In this document: positions 1 to 8,935 of the stretch, in pieces
Numbering within the stretch: position 1 is the first letter of the stretch
Layout: each line of letters opens with the position of its first letter
Source of the DNA: Sphingobacterium sp. ML3W
GTDB lineage: Bacteria; Bacteroidota; Bacteroidia; Sphingobacteriales; Sphingobacteriaceae
NCBI RefSeq assembly: GCF_000747525.1
Contig: NZ_CP009278.1
Span: 2,542,001-2,606,000 of the forward strand
DNA: 64,000 nt
Reading direction: 5' to 3'
Position numbers and translations under genes: made by a program
The notes under the pieces: model-generated
The model's database searches: none
What the model was told of the DNA's origin: nothing
Seen by the model: the letters and a program-made list of their open reading frames with translations, nothing else

Positions 1-87
1 CAAGAAATGATCTGTATCACGAAATTTGGAGGAAACCCTTACTTTTCATACATGGTTCTGGAGGTTAGATACGGGAGGACTTTTTAA
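1..87 (+). CDS. C-terminal fragment of an unidentified gene
   Basis: Frame 1 is open from the window edge to a TAA at 85-87, giving 28 residues that end in RYGRTF. The aromatic, beta-strand-like end would suit an extracellular enzyme or outer-membrane protein, but this is too short to name. It lies 87 bp upstream of the ROK gene on the same strand. A second frame is also open for 21 codons, so even the reading frame is uncertain. Confidence 0.3.
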   Translation, partial: QEMICITKFGGNPYFSYMVLEVRYGRTF

Positions 88-174
88 GTTAATTCTTAAT
101 ATTAACTAATATTAAATAGCATATTTTATATTTTTTTTTATAGTTTTAGCGCTTTAGAATATTTAAATACAGAA

Positions 175-1143
175 ATGGCGTTAACAAACTTATCAAGACA
201 TGTCGCTCTTGGAATTGATATTGGCGGGACGAATACTAAATTTGGAATAGTAAACCATCGTGGTGAAGTTCTGGAAAAAGGTAATTTACGTACGGATGAA
301 TATAAAAAGGTAGAAGAGTTCATTGATGCTTTACATGAAAAAGTAAATCCATTAATTGAAAAATATGGAAGCGTTAATAATTTTGATGGTATAGGAGTTG
401 GAGTACCAAATGGTAATTATTATACAGGGACTGTAGAACAAGCTGCCAATTTACCATGGAAGGGGGTAATTCCTTTTGCCGAGATGATTGAAAGCAAATT
501 TGGGTTAAAATGTGTCATAACTAATGATGCAAATGCTGCGGCTTTGGGCGAAATGCTATTTGGAGCAGCTCGGGGAATGAAAGATTTTATTATGATAACA
601 TTAGGTACAGGGGTTGGTAGCGGAATAGTCGCCAATGGGAATGTAGTTTATGGTCATGATGGGTTTGCTGGTGAATTGGGGCATACAATAGTGAAGCCAG
701 GAGGGAGAAAGCATTGGAGTACAGGATCTGAAGGAAGTTTAGAGGCTTACGCATCTGCAACAGGAATTGCTATCACGGCAAAGAAAATGAGGGCAGAGTT
801 TCCGAGCTCTATGCTTAATGAATACCCTGAAGACGAGATCAACTCCAAAACAGTTCATGAGTGTGCTCTAAAAGGTGATCCAATTGCTATTGAAGTATTT
901 CGCTATACAGGACAAAAGCTTGGGGAAGCTTTGGCTAACTTTGTGATGTTTTCATCTCCAGAAGCTATTCTGTTGTTTGGTGGAGTTATACAAGCTGGGG
1001 ACTTTATATTAAAACCTGCTAAACTACATATGGAAAGGAATCTTTTTCCAATTTTTAGAGATAAAGTTAGATTGGTTTTTAGTGAACTACCTGAAGCCGA
1101 TGCGGCAATTCTTGGTGCAAGCGCGTTGGTCTGGGAGCAATAA
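175..1143 (+). CDS. ROK family sugar kinase-like protein
   Basis: A 322-residue ROK-fold protein, the usual length for this family of glucokinases and N-acetylhexosamine kinases. The phosphate-1 motif DIGGTNTK is near residues 15-22, a NDANAAALGE segment follows near 120, the phosphate-2 loop LGTGVGSG is near 143-150, and GHTIVKPGGRK sits near 168-178. ROK enzymes normally continue there with a CxCGxxGC zinc-binding signature; here the stretch reads HWSTGSEGSLE and none of the three cysteines is present. The family phosphorylates hexoses with ATP in the cytoplasm; sugar specificity cannot be read from the sequence. The ATG at 175 is the first possible start. A strong palindromic terminator follows. 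The missing zinc ligands are a real departure from the family consensus, although zinc-less ROK proteins exist. Confidence 0.88.
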   Translation: MALTNLSRHVALGIDIGGTNTKFGIVNHRGEVLEKGNLRTDEYKKVEEFIDALHEKVNPLIEKYGSVNNFDGIGVGVPNGNYYTGTVEQAANLPWKGVIPFAEMIESKFGLKCVITNDANAAALGEMLFGAARGMKDFIMITLGTGVGSGIVANGNVVYGHDGFAGELGHTIVKPGGRKHWSTGSEGSLEAYASATGIAITAKKMRAEFPSSMLNEYPEDEINSKTVHECALKGDPIAIEVFRYTGQKLGEALANFVMFSSPEAILLFGGVIQAGDFILKPAKLHMERNLFPIFRDKVRLVFSELPEADAAILGASALVWEQ

Positions 1144-1170
1144 CCACGACTTTTTCGATCATATTATCTA

Positions 1171-1216
1171 TCCGACCTACAATTTAACCATAGCTATGGT
1201 TAAATTGTAGGTCGGA
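1171..1216. terminator. 46-bp perfect palindrome, likely terminator
   Basis: Two 23-base arms (1171-1193 and 1194-1216) are exact reverse complements with no spacer. It lies 28 bp after the ROK stop. The following base run is TTTC, so the U-tract is short, but the stem is very stable. Confidence 0.65.
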
Positions 1217-1423
1217 TTTCTGCTGTACTTTTCTCTGTAATTAACTTCGCTATGTTATCCTGAAAGTTAAGTTAATAAAATTAAGCCCCATTTCTTACAC
1301 TACTCGGTTTCTGACAAATGTTTGAAAATTTCAGATTGTTTTATTTTTTGTAACTTGGCTCAGATTAACTTATATATAATAACCAATATTATATAAACCG
1401 ATACAAAAATAGTTGAATTATTT

Positions 1424-4081
1424 ATGAAATACTATTGTTTACTGTCTGCTCTGATACTACATTCTTTATGTCAAGCACAGGAGGAAAGAAAAGAAGTAGT
1501 TTCTTTGGATAGCGCTTATAAAAGAGGGTATCATATTACAAAAATTGCCAATCAACAACCACGTATAGATGGTAAATTGGATGAGGATATATGGAATAAT
1601 GTTGGCGAGTGGTCTGAGAAATTTTCTCAAGTTATTCCTTTCGAACGTGCACATACAGATTCATGGACGCGCATGAAGATATTTTATGACGATCAAAATG
1701 TGTATGTAGGTGTTTATTGTAAAGACAAACATCCTGAGACGATGAATTCTTTTATTGGCAATCGAGACGATAATACTAATGGAGATCTTATTAGCATTGC
1801 TTTCGATACTTACCATGATTATCGAGTTGCTTCAGAATTTAATATAAACCTCGGTGGAAACAAGACCGATCTTACCGTTACAGATAAACTCTCTGTCAAT
1901 TTAAGTTGGAATACGGTGTGGGAGGGACGTACACATATTAACTTAGCAGATTCAAGTTGGACTGCCGAATTGCGAATTCCCTTTAGTCAATTGCGTTATA
2001 ATCAGAAAAGTTCTGATGGTATCTGGGGTTTGCATGTCAGACGTATTATTCGTAGAAATAATGAAGTTCAGAACTGGAGCCTTATTCCAATCAAGAATAA
2101 TGGGCATGTGTTTTCATTCGGTGAGATGAGCGGCATGACCGATTTGCCAAAACCAAGGGGAATAGAGTTTTTACCTTATACCATGAGCAAGTTTGTTAGA
2201 GATCCAAAGATTCCGAACAGTCCTTTTCAGAAAGGTAGCAAATGGCAGGCAACGGGGGGATTAGATGCAAAATTCGCGCTGAATGATTTCACCTTGGATA
2301 TGACTATCAATCCAGACTATGGTCAGGTGGAGCTTGACCCATCAGTTATGAATCTGTCTGCATATGAGATTTTCTATGACGAGAAAAGACCCTTTTTCCT
2401 AGAAGGGAAACATATTTTGGAATTTGACAATAATGAGGATGGGATGATGTTTTATTCGCGCAGAATAGGTGCCATGCCCACCTACCGACCAAATGCTATT
2501 GACAATCTCAATAGTTATTCGAGCACAGCCAATCCTATCCCTATCCTAGGAGCTATGAAACTGACAGGTACAAATAGAAATGGGGTCACCGTTGGTTTCT
2601 TGGAGAGTGTTACAGCTGAAACGAGCTCAAAAGTGATGCGTAATGGTCAATCGGATAGAGAAGTGACAGAACCTCTTACCAATTATACAGTGGCTCGTGT
2701 GCAGAAAAATTGGGATGGTAATACTTTACTTGGTGGTATGGTGACCTCGGTTAATAGGAAGCTAGGGGAGAGGCATCTAGAAGAAATTATGGTAGACAAT
2801 GCTTTTACTGCAGGAGTAGATTTTACGCAGTATTTCGCTAAAAGACTCTATTATGTCGATGCTAAGGGAATGTTTAGTACCCTACATGGCTCATCTGATG
2901 CAATTTTGCATACCAAGATGAATGCAACGCACTATTATCAACGTGAATCAGGGGCGAATTATTTGAACTTAGATCCCAATAAAAATAATTTACAAGGTAC
3001 TGGTGGTTATGTTAAAATAGGAAAGAAAGGAAATGCACAATGGAATTTTGCACAAACTTTTAGTTGGTCATCACCAGGGTTTGACCTCAATAACGTCGGA
3101 TATCTTCGTCAATCAGATTATAAATTTAATGAATCAGAGATTACATTTCGAAAAACGGATCCTTGGGGCCCCTTTCGTTTTGCAGGAATTAATTTGACGC
3201 AAAAAAATATGTGGAACTATGGTGGAAAGGCAATCAATAATGATATTGCACTTAGGTGGAGAAGCTTAAGTACCAAGCATCGAATAGAGATGGATGTCAA
3301 AGAAACATTCAACTGGAATACGATTGATAGCCGCCAGTTGAGAGGTGGACCAGATTTGCGCTATAATTCGAATATTGAGACAAATGTCGTCTTGAATTCG
3401 GATAGAGCTAAGCGGGTTGTTTATAAATTGGATTATAATGGAAGACATTATTTGGGACAAGAAACGGGATATAATACGATAAACCCCAGTATGATTTTCC
3501 GACTGGGTAATCATGTTCGCCTTACAGGTCAGCTCAATTACGCCTGGAATCAAGACAATCTGCAATATGTCAGCACTGCCTCTCCAGAAGTCCACCCAAC
3601 TGATCCAGCAACTTATATCATGGGGCGGATGAAACAGCAAACCTATGGTATCACATTGAATATGCAACTCAATCTAACTCCCGATATTTCTATTCAATAT
3701 TATGGTTCTCCTTTTACATCGGTTGCCAAATATGACCGATTTAAGCAAGCTGAAAATACAGATTCACGCGTATACAAAGATCGCTTTACCGAATTTACAA
3801 CGGATGAAATCAGTTACAATGCTGGTCTTTATCAAGTCAATAAAGGTGGAACTCAACTGTCGTTTAATGATCCGAACTTTAGTTTTAATGAGTTTCGTTC
3901 CAACTTGGTGGCGCGATGGGAGTATCTTCCGGGTTCAACTTTATATCTTGTTTGGGAACATAATCGGTCCAATCGTGACGATATTTACCAAACCGGCTGG
4001 GGAAACAACCTAGACCGTATGTTTGGCCTACCCGCAAGCAACACATTTATGATGAAGTTCAATTACTGGCTCAATATGTAA
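1424..4081 (+). CDS. DUF5916 protein with N-terminal CBM9-like domain
   Basis: An 885-residue secreted or outer-membrane protein. Residues 1-19 form a signal peptide ending in QAQ. Residues about 40-230 resemble the carbohydrate-binding module 9-like sandwich (PRIDGKLDEDIWNN, DDQNVYVGVYCKD). The rest is the DUF5916 region, with its hallmark NPDYGQVELDP followed by FYDEKRPFFLEG, and repeated amphipathic strands ending in an aromatic residue, as in a beta-barrel. The family is widespread in Bacteroidota and is thought to sit in the outer membrane; its substrate is unknown. It stands alone between two palindromic terminators, so it is probably a single-gene transcript. Start chosen at the ATG that gives the signal peptide. 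Confidence 0.85.
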   Translation: MKYYCLLSALILHSLCQAQEERKEVVSLDSAYKRGYHITKIANQQPRIDGKLDEDIWNNVGEWSEKFSQVIPFERAHTDSWTRMKIFYDDQNVYVGVYCKDKHPETMNSFIGNRDDNTNGDLISIAFDTYHDYRVASEFNINLGGNKTDLTVTDKLSVNLSWNTVWEGRTHINLADSSWTAELRIPFSQLRYNQKSSDGIWGLHVRRIIRRNNEVQNWSLIPIKNNGHVFSFGEMSGMTDLPKPRGIEFLPYTMSKFVRDPKIPNSPFQKGSKWQATGGLDAKFALNDFTLDMTINPDYGQVELDPSVMNLSAYEIFYDEKRPFFLEGKHILEFDNNEDGMMFYSRRIGAMPTYRPNAIDNLNSYSSTANPIPILGAMKLTGTNRNGVTVGFLESVTAETSSKVMRNGQSDREVTEPLTNYTVARVQKNWDGNTLLGGMVTSVNRKLGERHLEEIMVDNAFTAGVDFTQYFAKRLYYVDAKGMFSTLHGSSDAILHTKMNATHYYQRESGANYLNLDPNKNNLQGTGGYVKIGKKGNAQWNFAQTFSWSSPGFDLNNVGYLRQSDYKFNESEITFRKTDPWGPFRFAGINLTQKNMWNYGGKAINNDIALRWRSLSTKHRIEMDVKETFNWNTIDSRQLRGGPDLRYNSNIETNVVLNSDRAKRVVYKLDYNGRHYLGQETGYNTINPSMIFRLGNHVRLTGQLNYAWNQDNLQYVSTASPEVHPTDPATYIMGRMKQQTYGITLNMQLNLTPDISIQYYGSPFTSVAKYDRFKQAENTDSRVYKDRFTEFTTDEISYNAGLYQVNKGGTQLSFNDPNFSFNEFRSNLVARWEYLPGSTLYLVWEHNRSNRDDIYQTGWGNNLDRMFGLPASNTFMMKFNYWLNM

Positions 4082-4082
4082 C

Positions 4083-4124
4083 AAAATTCCTTTCCCTATC
4101 CAATTGGATAGGGAAAGGAATTTT
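4083..4124. terminator. Bidirectional terminator
   Basis: A 42-bp perfect palindrome between convergent genes. Each arm begins with an A-run and ends with a T-run (AAAATT...AATTTT), so it can terminate both the DUF5916 gene and the minus-strand GNAT gene. Confidence 0.75.
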
Positions 4125-4128
4125 GCGA

Positions 4129-4635
4129 CTATAATGCAATCTCAAATAAGCTAAAAGATCCCTCTTTGTAATGTTCTGGTAATTCAGCCGTCCATTCTAC
4201 CATAGTCACCCCTTTAAAAGTAAAGCCACAATTGCTGTAATAATTGTTTATTTTTTCATTTCCACTATGCGTATCAAGTCTGATATATTTTTTATTAGTT
4301 GTAGCCGCATATTCTTTAGCCCATAAAACGATTTTTGTTACATACGAATTTCCCCTAAAAAGTGGGTTTGTAGCTATTCTGTGAATATAGATTGAGGAAT
4401 CGTTCGCAGCTTCCTTCCATAAGACATCATCATTGAATGTGAGTAAAAATGTACAGGCTATAGCTTCCCCCTCTAAAATAACATAATGTCTATTTTCTCC
4501 AATCTCCTTTTGTATCTGGGATAATTCAAAACCCTTCCAACCTTTATTGCCCACTTGCAATTTATAAGCTGAGGCTTGTTCGTAAACTTGAAAGATTGCC
4601 GCAATATCGCTAGTCGTACTATTCCTTATATTCAT
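4129..4635 (-). CDS. GNAT family N-acetyltransferase
   Basis: A 168-residue protein with the GNAT layout: strand 1 MNIRNSTTSDIAAIFQVYEQ, a central strand region IYIHRIATNPLFRGNSYVTK holding a degenerate acetyl-CoA loop (R-G-N-S instead of the usual RxxGxG/A), then KYIRLDTHSGNEKINNYY and a final CGF strand. Such enzymes acetylate small molecules or protein N-termini with acetyl-CoA; the target here is unknown. It converges with the DUF5916 gene on a shared terminator. About 390 bp separate its start from the next gene. Confidence 0.82.
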   Translation of the reverse strand: MNIRNSTTSDIAAIFQVYEQASAYKLQVGNKGWKGFELSQIQKEIGENRHYVILEGEAIACTFLLTFNDDVLWKEAANDSSIYIHRIATNPLFRGNSYVTKIVLWAKEYAATTNKKYIRLDTHSGNEKINNYYSNCGFTFKGVTMVEWTAELPEHYKEGSFSLFEIAL

Positions 4636-5026
4636 TGTTTAATTTGAATTCTGATGCTCGTGGTATTTCTAATCTTATAGCATCATATGATGATTTTTAG
4701 CAAATATATTTATTTTTTCGTCTTTTGACTAAGTAGATTTCACTCATTTGGCAACTTAGGTTGCGTGGGAAATAAAAAATAAAAACTATCTTTTGATATT
4801 TAGTTGTTGTACAAGTTAATATCCATGTGCTCCCATCCATCTATATACCTAATTTTAATGTGATTATGGTTGTGCGATGAAGTTGTAAAACAACAGTTTC
4901 AAAAGGCGCAGGTAATAAATGCTTTAAATTGAATTACCTTCATACTTTTATTTTACAGAGTACGTGAAAATAAACATGATTTGATAGGCAAAGTTCTTAG
5001 GTTTGCTTATTGTAATAAAGTTTCAA
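4636..5026. other. Intergenic stretch between divergent genes
   Basis: 391 bp between the minus-strand GNAT gene and the plus-strand MFS gene. It should hold both promoters. I see only AT-rich sequence, no clear repeat, RNA structure or small coding frame. Confidence 0.4.
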
Positions 5027-6193
5027 ATGTCAATAAATAAAGAGAATAAATGGATCATTCCTGTTATGGCTTTTTCAGCAGGAACCATAGTTGCCAATGT
5101 GTATTATAGCCAGCCCATTCTTAGGAATATAGCTGAAACCTTGGGGAAATCTGAAAGTGCTGTTGGTAAAATTTCTGTGCTGGCACAATTGGGATATGGT
5201 CTGGGTATGTTTTTTCTACTGCCTTTAGGTGATAAGTTAAATAGAAAAAAATTAATTTTATGTATTTGTCTTACCCTTATAGTGATGCTTTTAACGCTCG
5301 CTAATACCACAAATTACAGCCTCTTGCTTATCCTTAGTTTTGTAATTGGCGTATGTTCTACACCTGCACAGATTATCCTACCGATGTCCGCAGCCCTAGG
5401 TAAAGAAAATCGAGGTAAAAATGTCGGTATCGTATTTAGCGGAATCCTGTGTGGTATCTTAGGTTCACGGTTATTGAGTGGTTTATTGACAGACTTATGG
5501 GGTTGGCAGAGTGTGTTTATCAGTTCGGCGTTGCTTGTTTCAATAAGCAGTCTATTGTTGTTTTTTGTTTTACCGGAAGTACCCAGCAAATTTAAAGGTA
5601 CTTATCTTGGGTTACTTAAATCTACAATCACATTAATAGGTAAATATAAAATCCTCAGACAAGCATCTTTACTTGGGGCCTTCACTTTTGGAGTGTTCTG
5701 TTCTTTTTGGACAACTTTAACTTTCCACCTTAGTGATGCTCCTTTTAATTTTCCAGCCTCTACAATCGGCCTTTTTGGTCTAATTGCCATAGGAGGGGCT
5801 TTAGTGGCTCCATACTTCGGAAAAATGGCCGATAAAGGTCAAGTGTTTAAAAACCTTTACCTCACAGTGGGTATGTTATTTTTAAGTATTTTGGTCATGT
5901 GGTTTTTCCCACATTCCATATGGGTTTTGATTATTGCTATCTTTTTTTTGGATATTGGCGTTCAGGCAACTCAGATCACAAATTTCACACGTATCTATTC
6001 TCTGGATGAGGAGGCGCATAGTCGGTTAAATACCGTATATATGACCACCTATTTTATTGGTGCAGGCACCGGAACATTCTTTGGTCTATTAAGCTGGACA
6101 TTTGGAGGATGGAATCTAGCGCTCTCACAGATGCTTATCTGGAGCACTGCGGCTTTATTTGTTGTCTGGTTATCCAGTAAGAATAAACTTTAG
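5027..6193 (+). CDS. MFS transporter, drug/sugar exporter type
   Basis: A 388-residue, 12-helix major facilitator. It opens with SINKENKWIIPVMAFSAGTI, contains NVYYSQPIL after helix 1, and has the loop 2-3 signature GDKLNRKK; a long loop near the middle (LPEVPSKFKGTYLG) separates the two six-helix halves. This resembles the inner-membrane proton-driven exporters of the YnfM/DHA1 kind; no substrate can be assigned. An open frame reaches back to a TTG at 5003, but the ATG at 5027 starts right before the first helix and is preferred. No regulator is adjacent. Confidence 0.85.
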   Translation: MSINKENKWIIPVMAFSAGTIVANVYYSQPILRNIAETLGKSESAVGKISVLAQLGYGLGMFFLLPLGDKLNRKKLILCICLTLIVMLLTLANTTNYSLLLILSFVIGVCSTPAQIILPMSAALGKENRGKNVGIVFSGILCGILGSRLLSGLLTDLWGWQSVFISSALLVSISSLLLFFVLPEVPSKFKGTYLGLLKSTITLIGKYKILRQASLLGAFTFGVFCSFWTTLTFHLSDAPFNFPASTIGLFGLIAIGGALVAPYFGKMADKGQVFKNLYLTVGMLFLSILVMWFFPHSIWVLIIAIFFLDIGVQATQITNFTRIYSLDEEAHSRLNTVYMTTYFIGAGTGTFFGLLSWTFGGWNLALSQMLIWSTAALFVVWLSSKNKL

Positions 6194-6440
6194 AAGTAAG
6201 GCAATGTTCAACTTTATACTTTACGAATATTTTTGTAAAAATTCCCATTAATGAGAAAAATGTCGTATTATTGCAGAAGTAACGTTTGAAAATGTTTTTT
6301 TATCTATGTTCTTACCTCTCTATTGAAATATGATTTTTAAAGAGACATAATGTTGACAAGAATTGTTCTGACAATTGGTAAGTAAAGGATAAATTATTAA
6401 TATGATAATACCAAAACCATTATAGAAAAGAATACCTTTT

Positions 6441-6470
6441 ATCGCTATAGAATCTCATTTCTATAGCGAT
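6441..6470 (+). terminator. Hairpin, possible terminator
   Basis: A 12-bp perfect stem (6441-6452 with 6459-6470) and a 6-base loop, followed by TCTTCTG. The short U-tract makes termination plausible but not certain. Confidence 0.45.
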
Positions 6471-6589
6471 TCTTCTGTAAGATAGACTCGAAAACTAGTA
6501 TAAAATTAATTGCAACCTCTGTTTGTTTATTATAATATAAATGAATTTATATTTCCAATTTTGTTAAGCAAAAATTTGTCTAAGTTCAC

Positions 6590-6597
6590 TAACTTTG
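6590..6597 (+). promoter_or_regulatory. Candidate -7 promoter box of the SRAP cassette
   Basis: TAACTTTG matches the Bacteroidota -7 consensus TAnnTTTG and lies 21 bp before the ATG at 6619. No TTTG -33 box stands at the ideal spacing, so this is suggestive only. Confidence 0.4.
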
Positions 6598-6618
6598 TAT
6601 CAATAAGACAAGTCCATC

Positions 6619-7092
6619 ATGTTGTACAATCCATTCGAGCAACTTAGCCATAGCAGCTTTCAAGAACTCTTGGATAAAGGCTATCGTGACTTTGTGCTAC
6701 AGCGATTTGAATGGCCAGATATCAGTAAAGGCTCCGGCTTTTTATTGTCTCCATACTGGAAGACAGAAGAGGCTCAAGAACATGCTGCACAGTTAAATTC
6801 TAAAGAAGGTAAGGCCGTCAGTATACCAGCAGATACCCTGCGTATACATCAATTGTTAGCGTCGAATTCCAGTTATCGCATCTTCATCAACCGCTTTTAC
6901 GAAGAGAGGTGGAACAAACGAATGTTGCTCATGTATGAAAACAAGATCATCAACTATCTTCGGAGTAAAACTACCTTCAAACGCAAAGATCCTATAGATA
7001 TCCTATTTACTCTGGAGCACGGGCGTGTATGGGCAATCATCAGCAATGGAAATACTAAAAAGAAAGTCAGCGCCATTGAACTCCTATCTTAG
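6619..7092 (+). CDS. Uncharacterised protein upstream of SRAP gene
   Basis: A 157-residue soluble protein I do not recognise. It has no signal peptide or membrane segment. Notable stretches are NPFEQLSHSSFQELLDKGYR at the start and a basic region, NYLRSKTTFKRKDPIDI, near residues 112-128, then a short beta-rich end (LEHGRVWAIISNG). It begins a same-strand run of three genes with the SRAP protein (91 bp later) and another unknown protein. The shared orientation and lack of terminators between them suggest one transcript and a joint role, perhaps in DNA damage handling; that is inference from the SRAP neighbour. Confidence 0.65.
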   Translation: MLYNPFEQLSHSSFQELLDKGYRDFVLQRFEWPDISKGSGFLLSPYWKTEEAQEHAAQLNSKEGKAVSIPADTLRIHQLLASNSSYRIFINRFYEERWNKRMLLMYENKIINYLRSKTTFKRKDPIDILFTLEHGRVWAIISNGNTKKKVSAIELLS

Positions 7093-7182
7093 CGACCTAA
7101 GATCTATTATTTCTGCAAACAACTTGATTACTTCAAGTGTTTAAAATCAAACAACTTAACATATTACATATAAACAATCACT

Positions 7183-7983
7183 ATGTGCTGGGACATATCA
7201 TTACATACAGACATCGAAATTGTCAAGAAAACCTTTTCCAAACTACGAGACGAACGTAAGAAAGTCGATTATGATTATCGTTATTTTGAAAATGTGCAGG
7301 CTATTACCTTCCCTGGTTATCCCATAATATATAAAGATAAGGAAAGCCAGAATCTTGGTCTTGTCGAAATGGAGTGGGGTGTATTGCCTACCTATATTCA
7401 AGATCCTAAGGAGCAGGACGACCGAAGGCGCAGTATGGTCAATATCCGTAGCGAACGCATTTTTGCCGATGGCAAGTCTTACTGGCATCGCCTGAAAGAC
7501 CAGCGCTGTCTTATTCCCGTTTCCGGTACCTTTGAACATCGGAAGGTACATGGATGGAAAAAGAAAGTACCGTATTACATCAAGGATAAAAACCGAGAAA
7601 TTTTCTATATTCCAGGGTTATATCAGTGGCATGAATCCGTTGACCAAGATGGCAGATCTCAGAAAGTAGGCAGCTTTGGTATGTTGACTCGAGAGGCCAA
7701 TACCATCATGGGCCATATTCACAATGATGGTCCCAACAAAGGACGTATGCCGCTTTTTCTAACTCCGGAATTAGAACAAAAGTGGCTATCTGCTACCGAT
7801 GACGAAAATCTGACACCAATATTCAACTATGAAGTCCCAGATTTATCACTCGAGTGTTACCCAGTGTATACATTGAGAGGATTCCCAAATAGACCCGATG
7901 GCAAATTGCGGTATGATCCTTACCCATGGTCCGGTTTACCACTATTGGGACAGGATGGACCCACTCAGCTAAGTTTTTTTTAA
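7183..7983 (+). CDS. SRAP domain protein (HMCES/YedK family)
   Basis: A 266-residue SOS-response-associated peptidase-family protein. These proteins form a covalent thiazolidine crosslink with abasic sites in single-stranded DNA through Cys2. Here the protein begins MCWDI, so removal of Met exposes Cys2. Other active-site elements are visible: Asn in VNIRSE near residue 87, Glu in PVSGTFEH near 118-125, and GRMPLFLTPELE near 187-198, preceded by HIHNDG, which may supply the catalytic His. YedK of E. coli is about 220 residues, so this member is somewhat longer; the GPNKG stretch between the His and RMP looks like an insertion. It lies between two unknown genes (19 bp to the next one), in an apparent operon. 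Confidence 0.9.
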   Translation: MCWDISLHTDIEIVKKTFSKLRDERKKVDYDYRYFENVQAITFPGYPIIYKDKESQNLGLVEMEWGVLPTYIQDPKEQDDRRRSMVNIRSERIFADGKSYWHRLKDQRCLIPVSGTFEHRKVHGWKKKVPYYIKDKNREIFYIPGLYQWHESVDQDGRSQKVGSFGMLTREANTIMGHIHNDGPNKGRMPLFLTPELEQKWLSATDDENLTPIFNYEVPDLSLECYPVYTLRGFPNRPDGKLRYDPYPWSGLPLLGQDGPTQLSFF

Positions 7984-8001
7984 TGTCAAAATAATCACAC
8001 C

Positions 8002-8736
8002 ATGAAGTTCGTCTCTTTAACCCTAACCGTTTTGCTAGACCTGAAGTCTAAAGGATACAATATATTGACTTCTAGAAATAACGTCGGTGATGAAAATCCA
8101 AGCTACTATCCGATTAAGGTACCTGATGTCCGGGAGTATCTGCTACGCTTGGATTGCAGAGCAATGATTGCAGCCTTTCAAGAGCCAGCCATCTTGGTAA
8201 TCGAAGACGTTCTCAATAATTCAGATGATGGGACGATTGAAGGACAAGTGTTTATCGAAGACGACTATCAACAAAGGTTAGAGCAGAGGCTTCAGCTCTA
8301 TAACCAGTACTATCAGTTTATCGCAAATCCCGAGGTATACGATTTCTCATTCGATCCACAGGGCGTACTGATACGCAATCATGCCGTGCATACCGGTGAT
8401 CACGCTATGTATCTGGAATATTTGCAATTGCATTATCCCGACCATGTCAGTTCGGGAATGCAAGACTTAGAAGACCTTACACGGTCTTTAATCTGTTTAG
8501 ATACCGCCCAAGCCTGTGATTGGTTTTTGACACATAGAGTTGCAGTCATTGAGTCAGACATTTGGTTCTGTGATGAAGACGCTATCTTAAAAGTTCTGGA
8601 CGTGCAACAAGCGGATTACGTCTGGCACATTTCGGATGATACTGAAGAACTTATCTATAGCCAGATAACACCACAAGATATTCTACCATTGCGAGATCTC
8701 TTTTGGATTGACCCTAGAATACGAAAAAAAATGTAA
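8002..8736 (+). CDS. Uncharacterised acidic protein downstream of SRAP gene
   Basis: A 244-residue soluble protein rich in Asp, Glu, Tyr and Gln, with no family that I recognise. It starts MKFVSLTLTVLLDLKSKGYN; this is a little hydrophobic but lacks a positively charged start and cleavage site, so a signal peptide is unlikely. It follows the SRAP gene by 18 bp, close enough for translational coupling, and ends before a strong terminator. Function unknown; operon position is the only clue. Confidence 0.65.
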   Translation: MKFVSLTLTVLLDLKSKGYNILTSRNNVGDENPSYYPIKVPDVREYLLRLDCRAMIAAFQEPAILVIEDVLNNSDDGTIEGQVFIEDDYQQRLEQRLQLYNQYYQFIANPEVYDFSFDPQGVLIRNHAVHTGDHAMYLEYLQLHYPDHVSSGMQDLEDLTRSLICLDTAQACDWFLTHRVAVIESDIWFCDEDAILKVLDVQQADYVWHISDDTEELIYSQITPQDILPLRDLFWIDPRIRKKM

Positions 8737-8861
8737 TGAAAACACTTCCCCTAATTTCATTTTACATTATGGCTGATAACGGGATATATTGTTACAGTTA
8801 ATAGGAATGGTAACAAAATATAATTGGAGTTTATGTACCATCCTAGTACTGGTAGTAAATG

Positions 8862-8908
8862 AAACAACGGCGGAGAAAGGTTTTAAGCTTTTCCGCCGTT
8901 GTTTTTTG
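8862..8908. terminator. Bidirectional terminator
   Basis: Arms AAACAACGGCGGA (8862-8874) and TCCGCCGTTGTTT (8892-8904) pair fully; the inner GAAAG/CTTTT part extends the stem with a G-U pair. A T-run follows on the plus strand and an A-run precedes it, fitting both convergent transcripts. Confidence 0.8.
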
Positions 8909-8935
8909 GCCTCAGTTTAATCAACTCCGAATAGG

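Larger units (their letters stand above)
6194..6618. other. Intergenic stretch with an isolated hairpin
   Basis: 425 bp without a coding frame I can support. It contains the hairpin at 6441-6470, far (about 250 bp) from the preceding stop, and a -7 box near its right end. A small transcript ending at the hairpin is possible. Confidence 0.35.
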
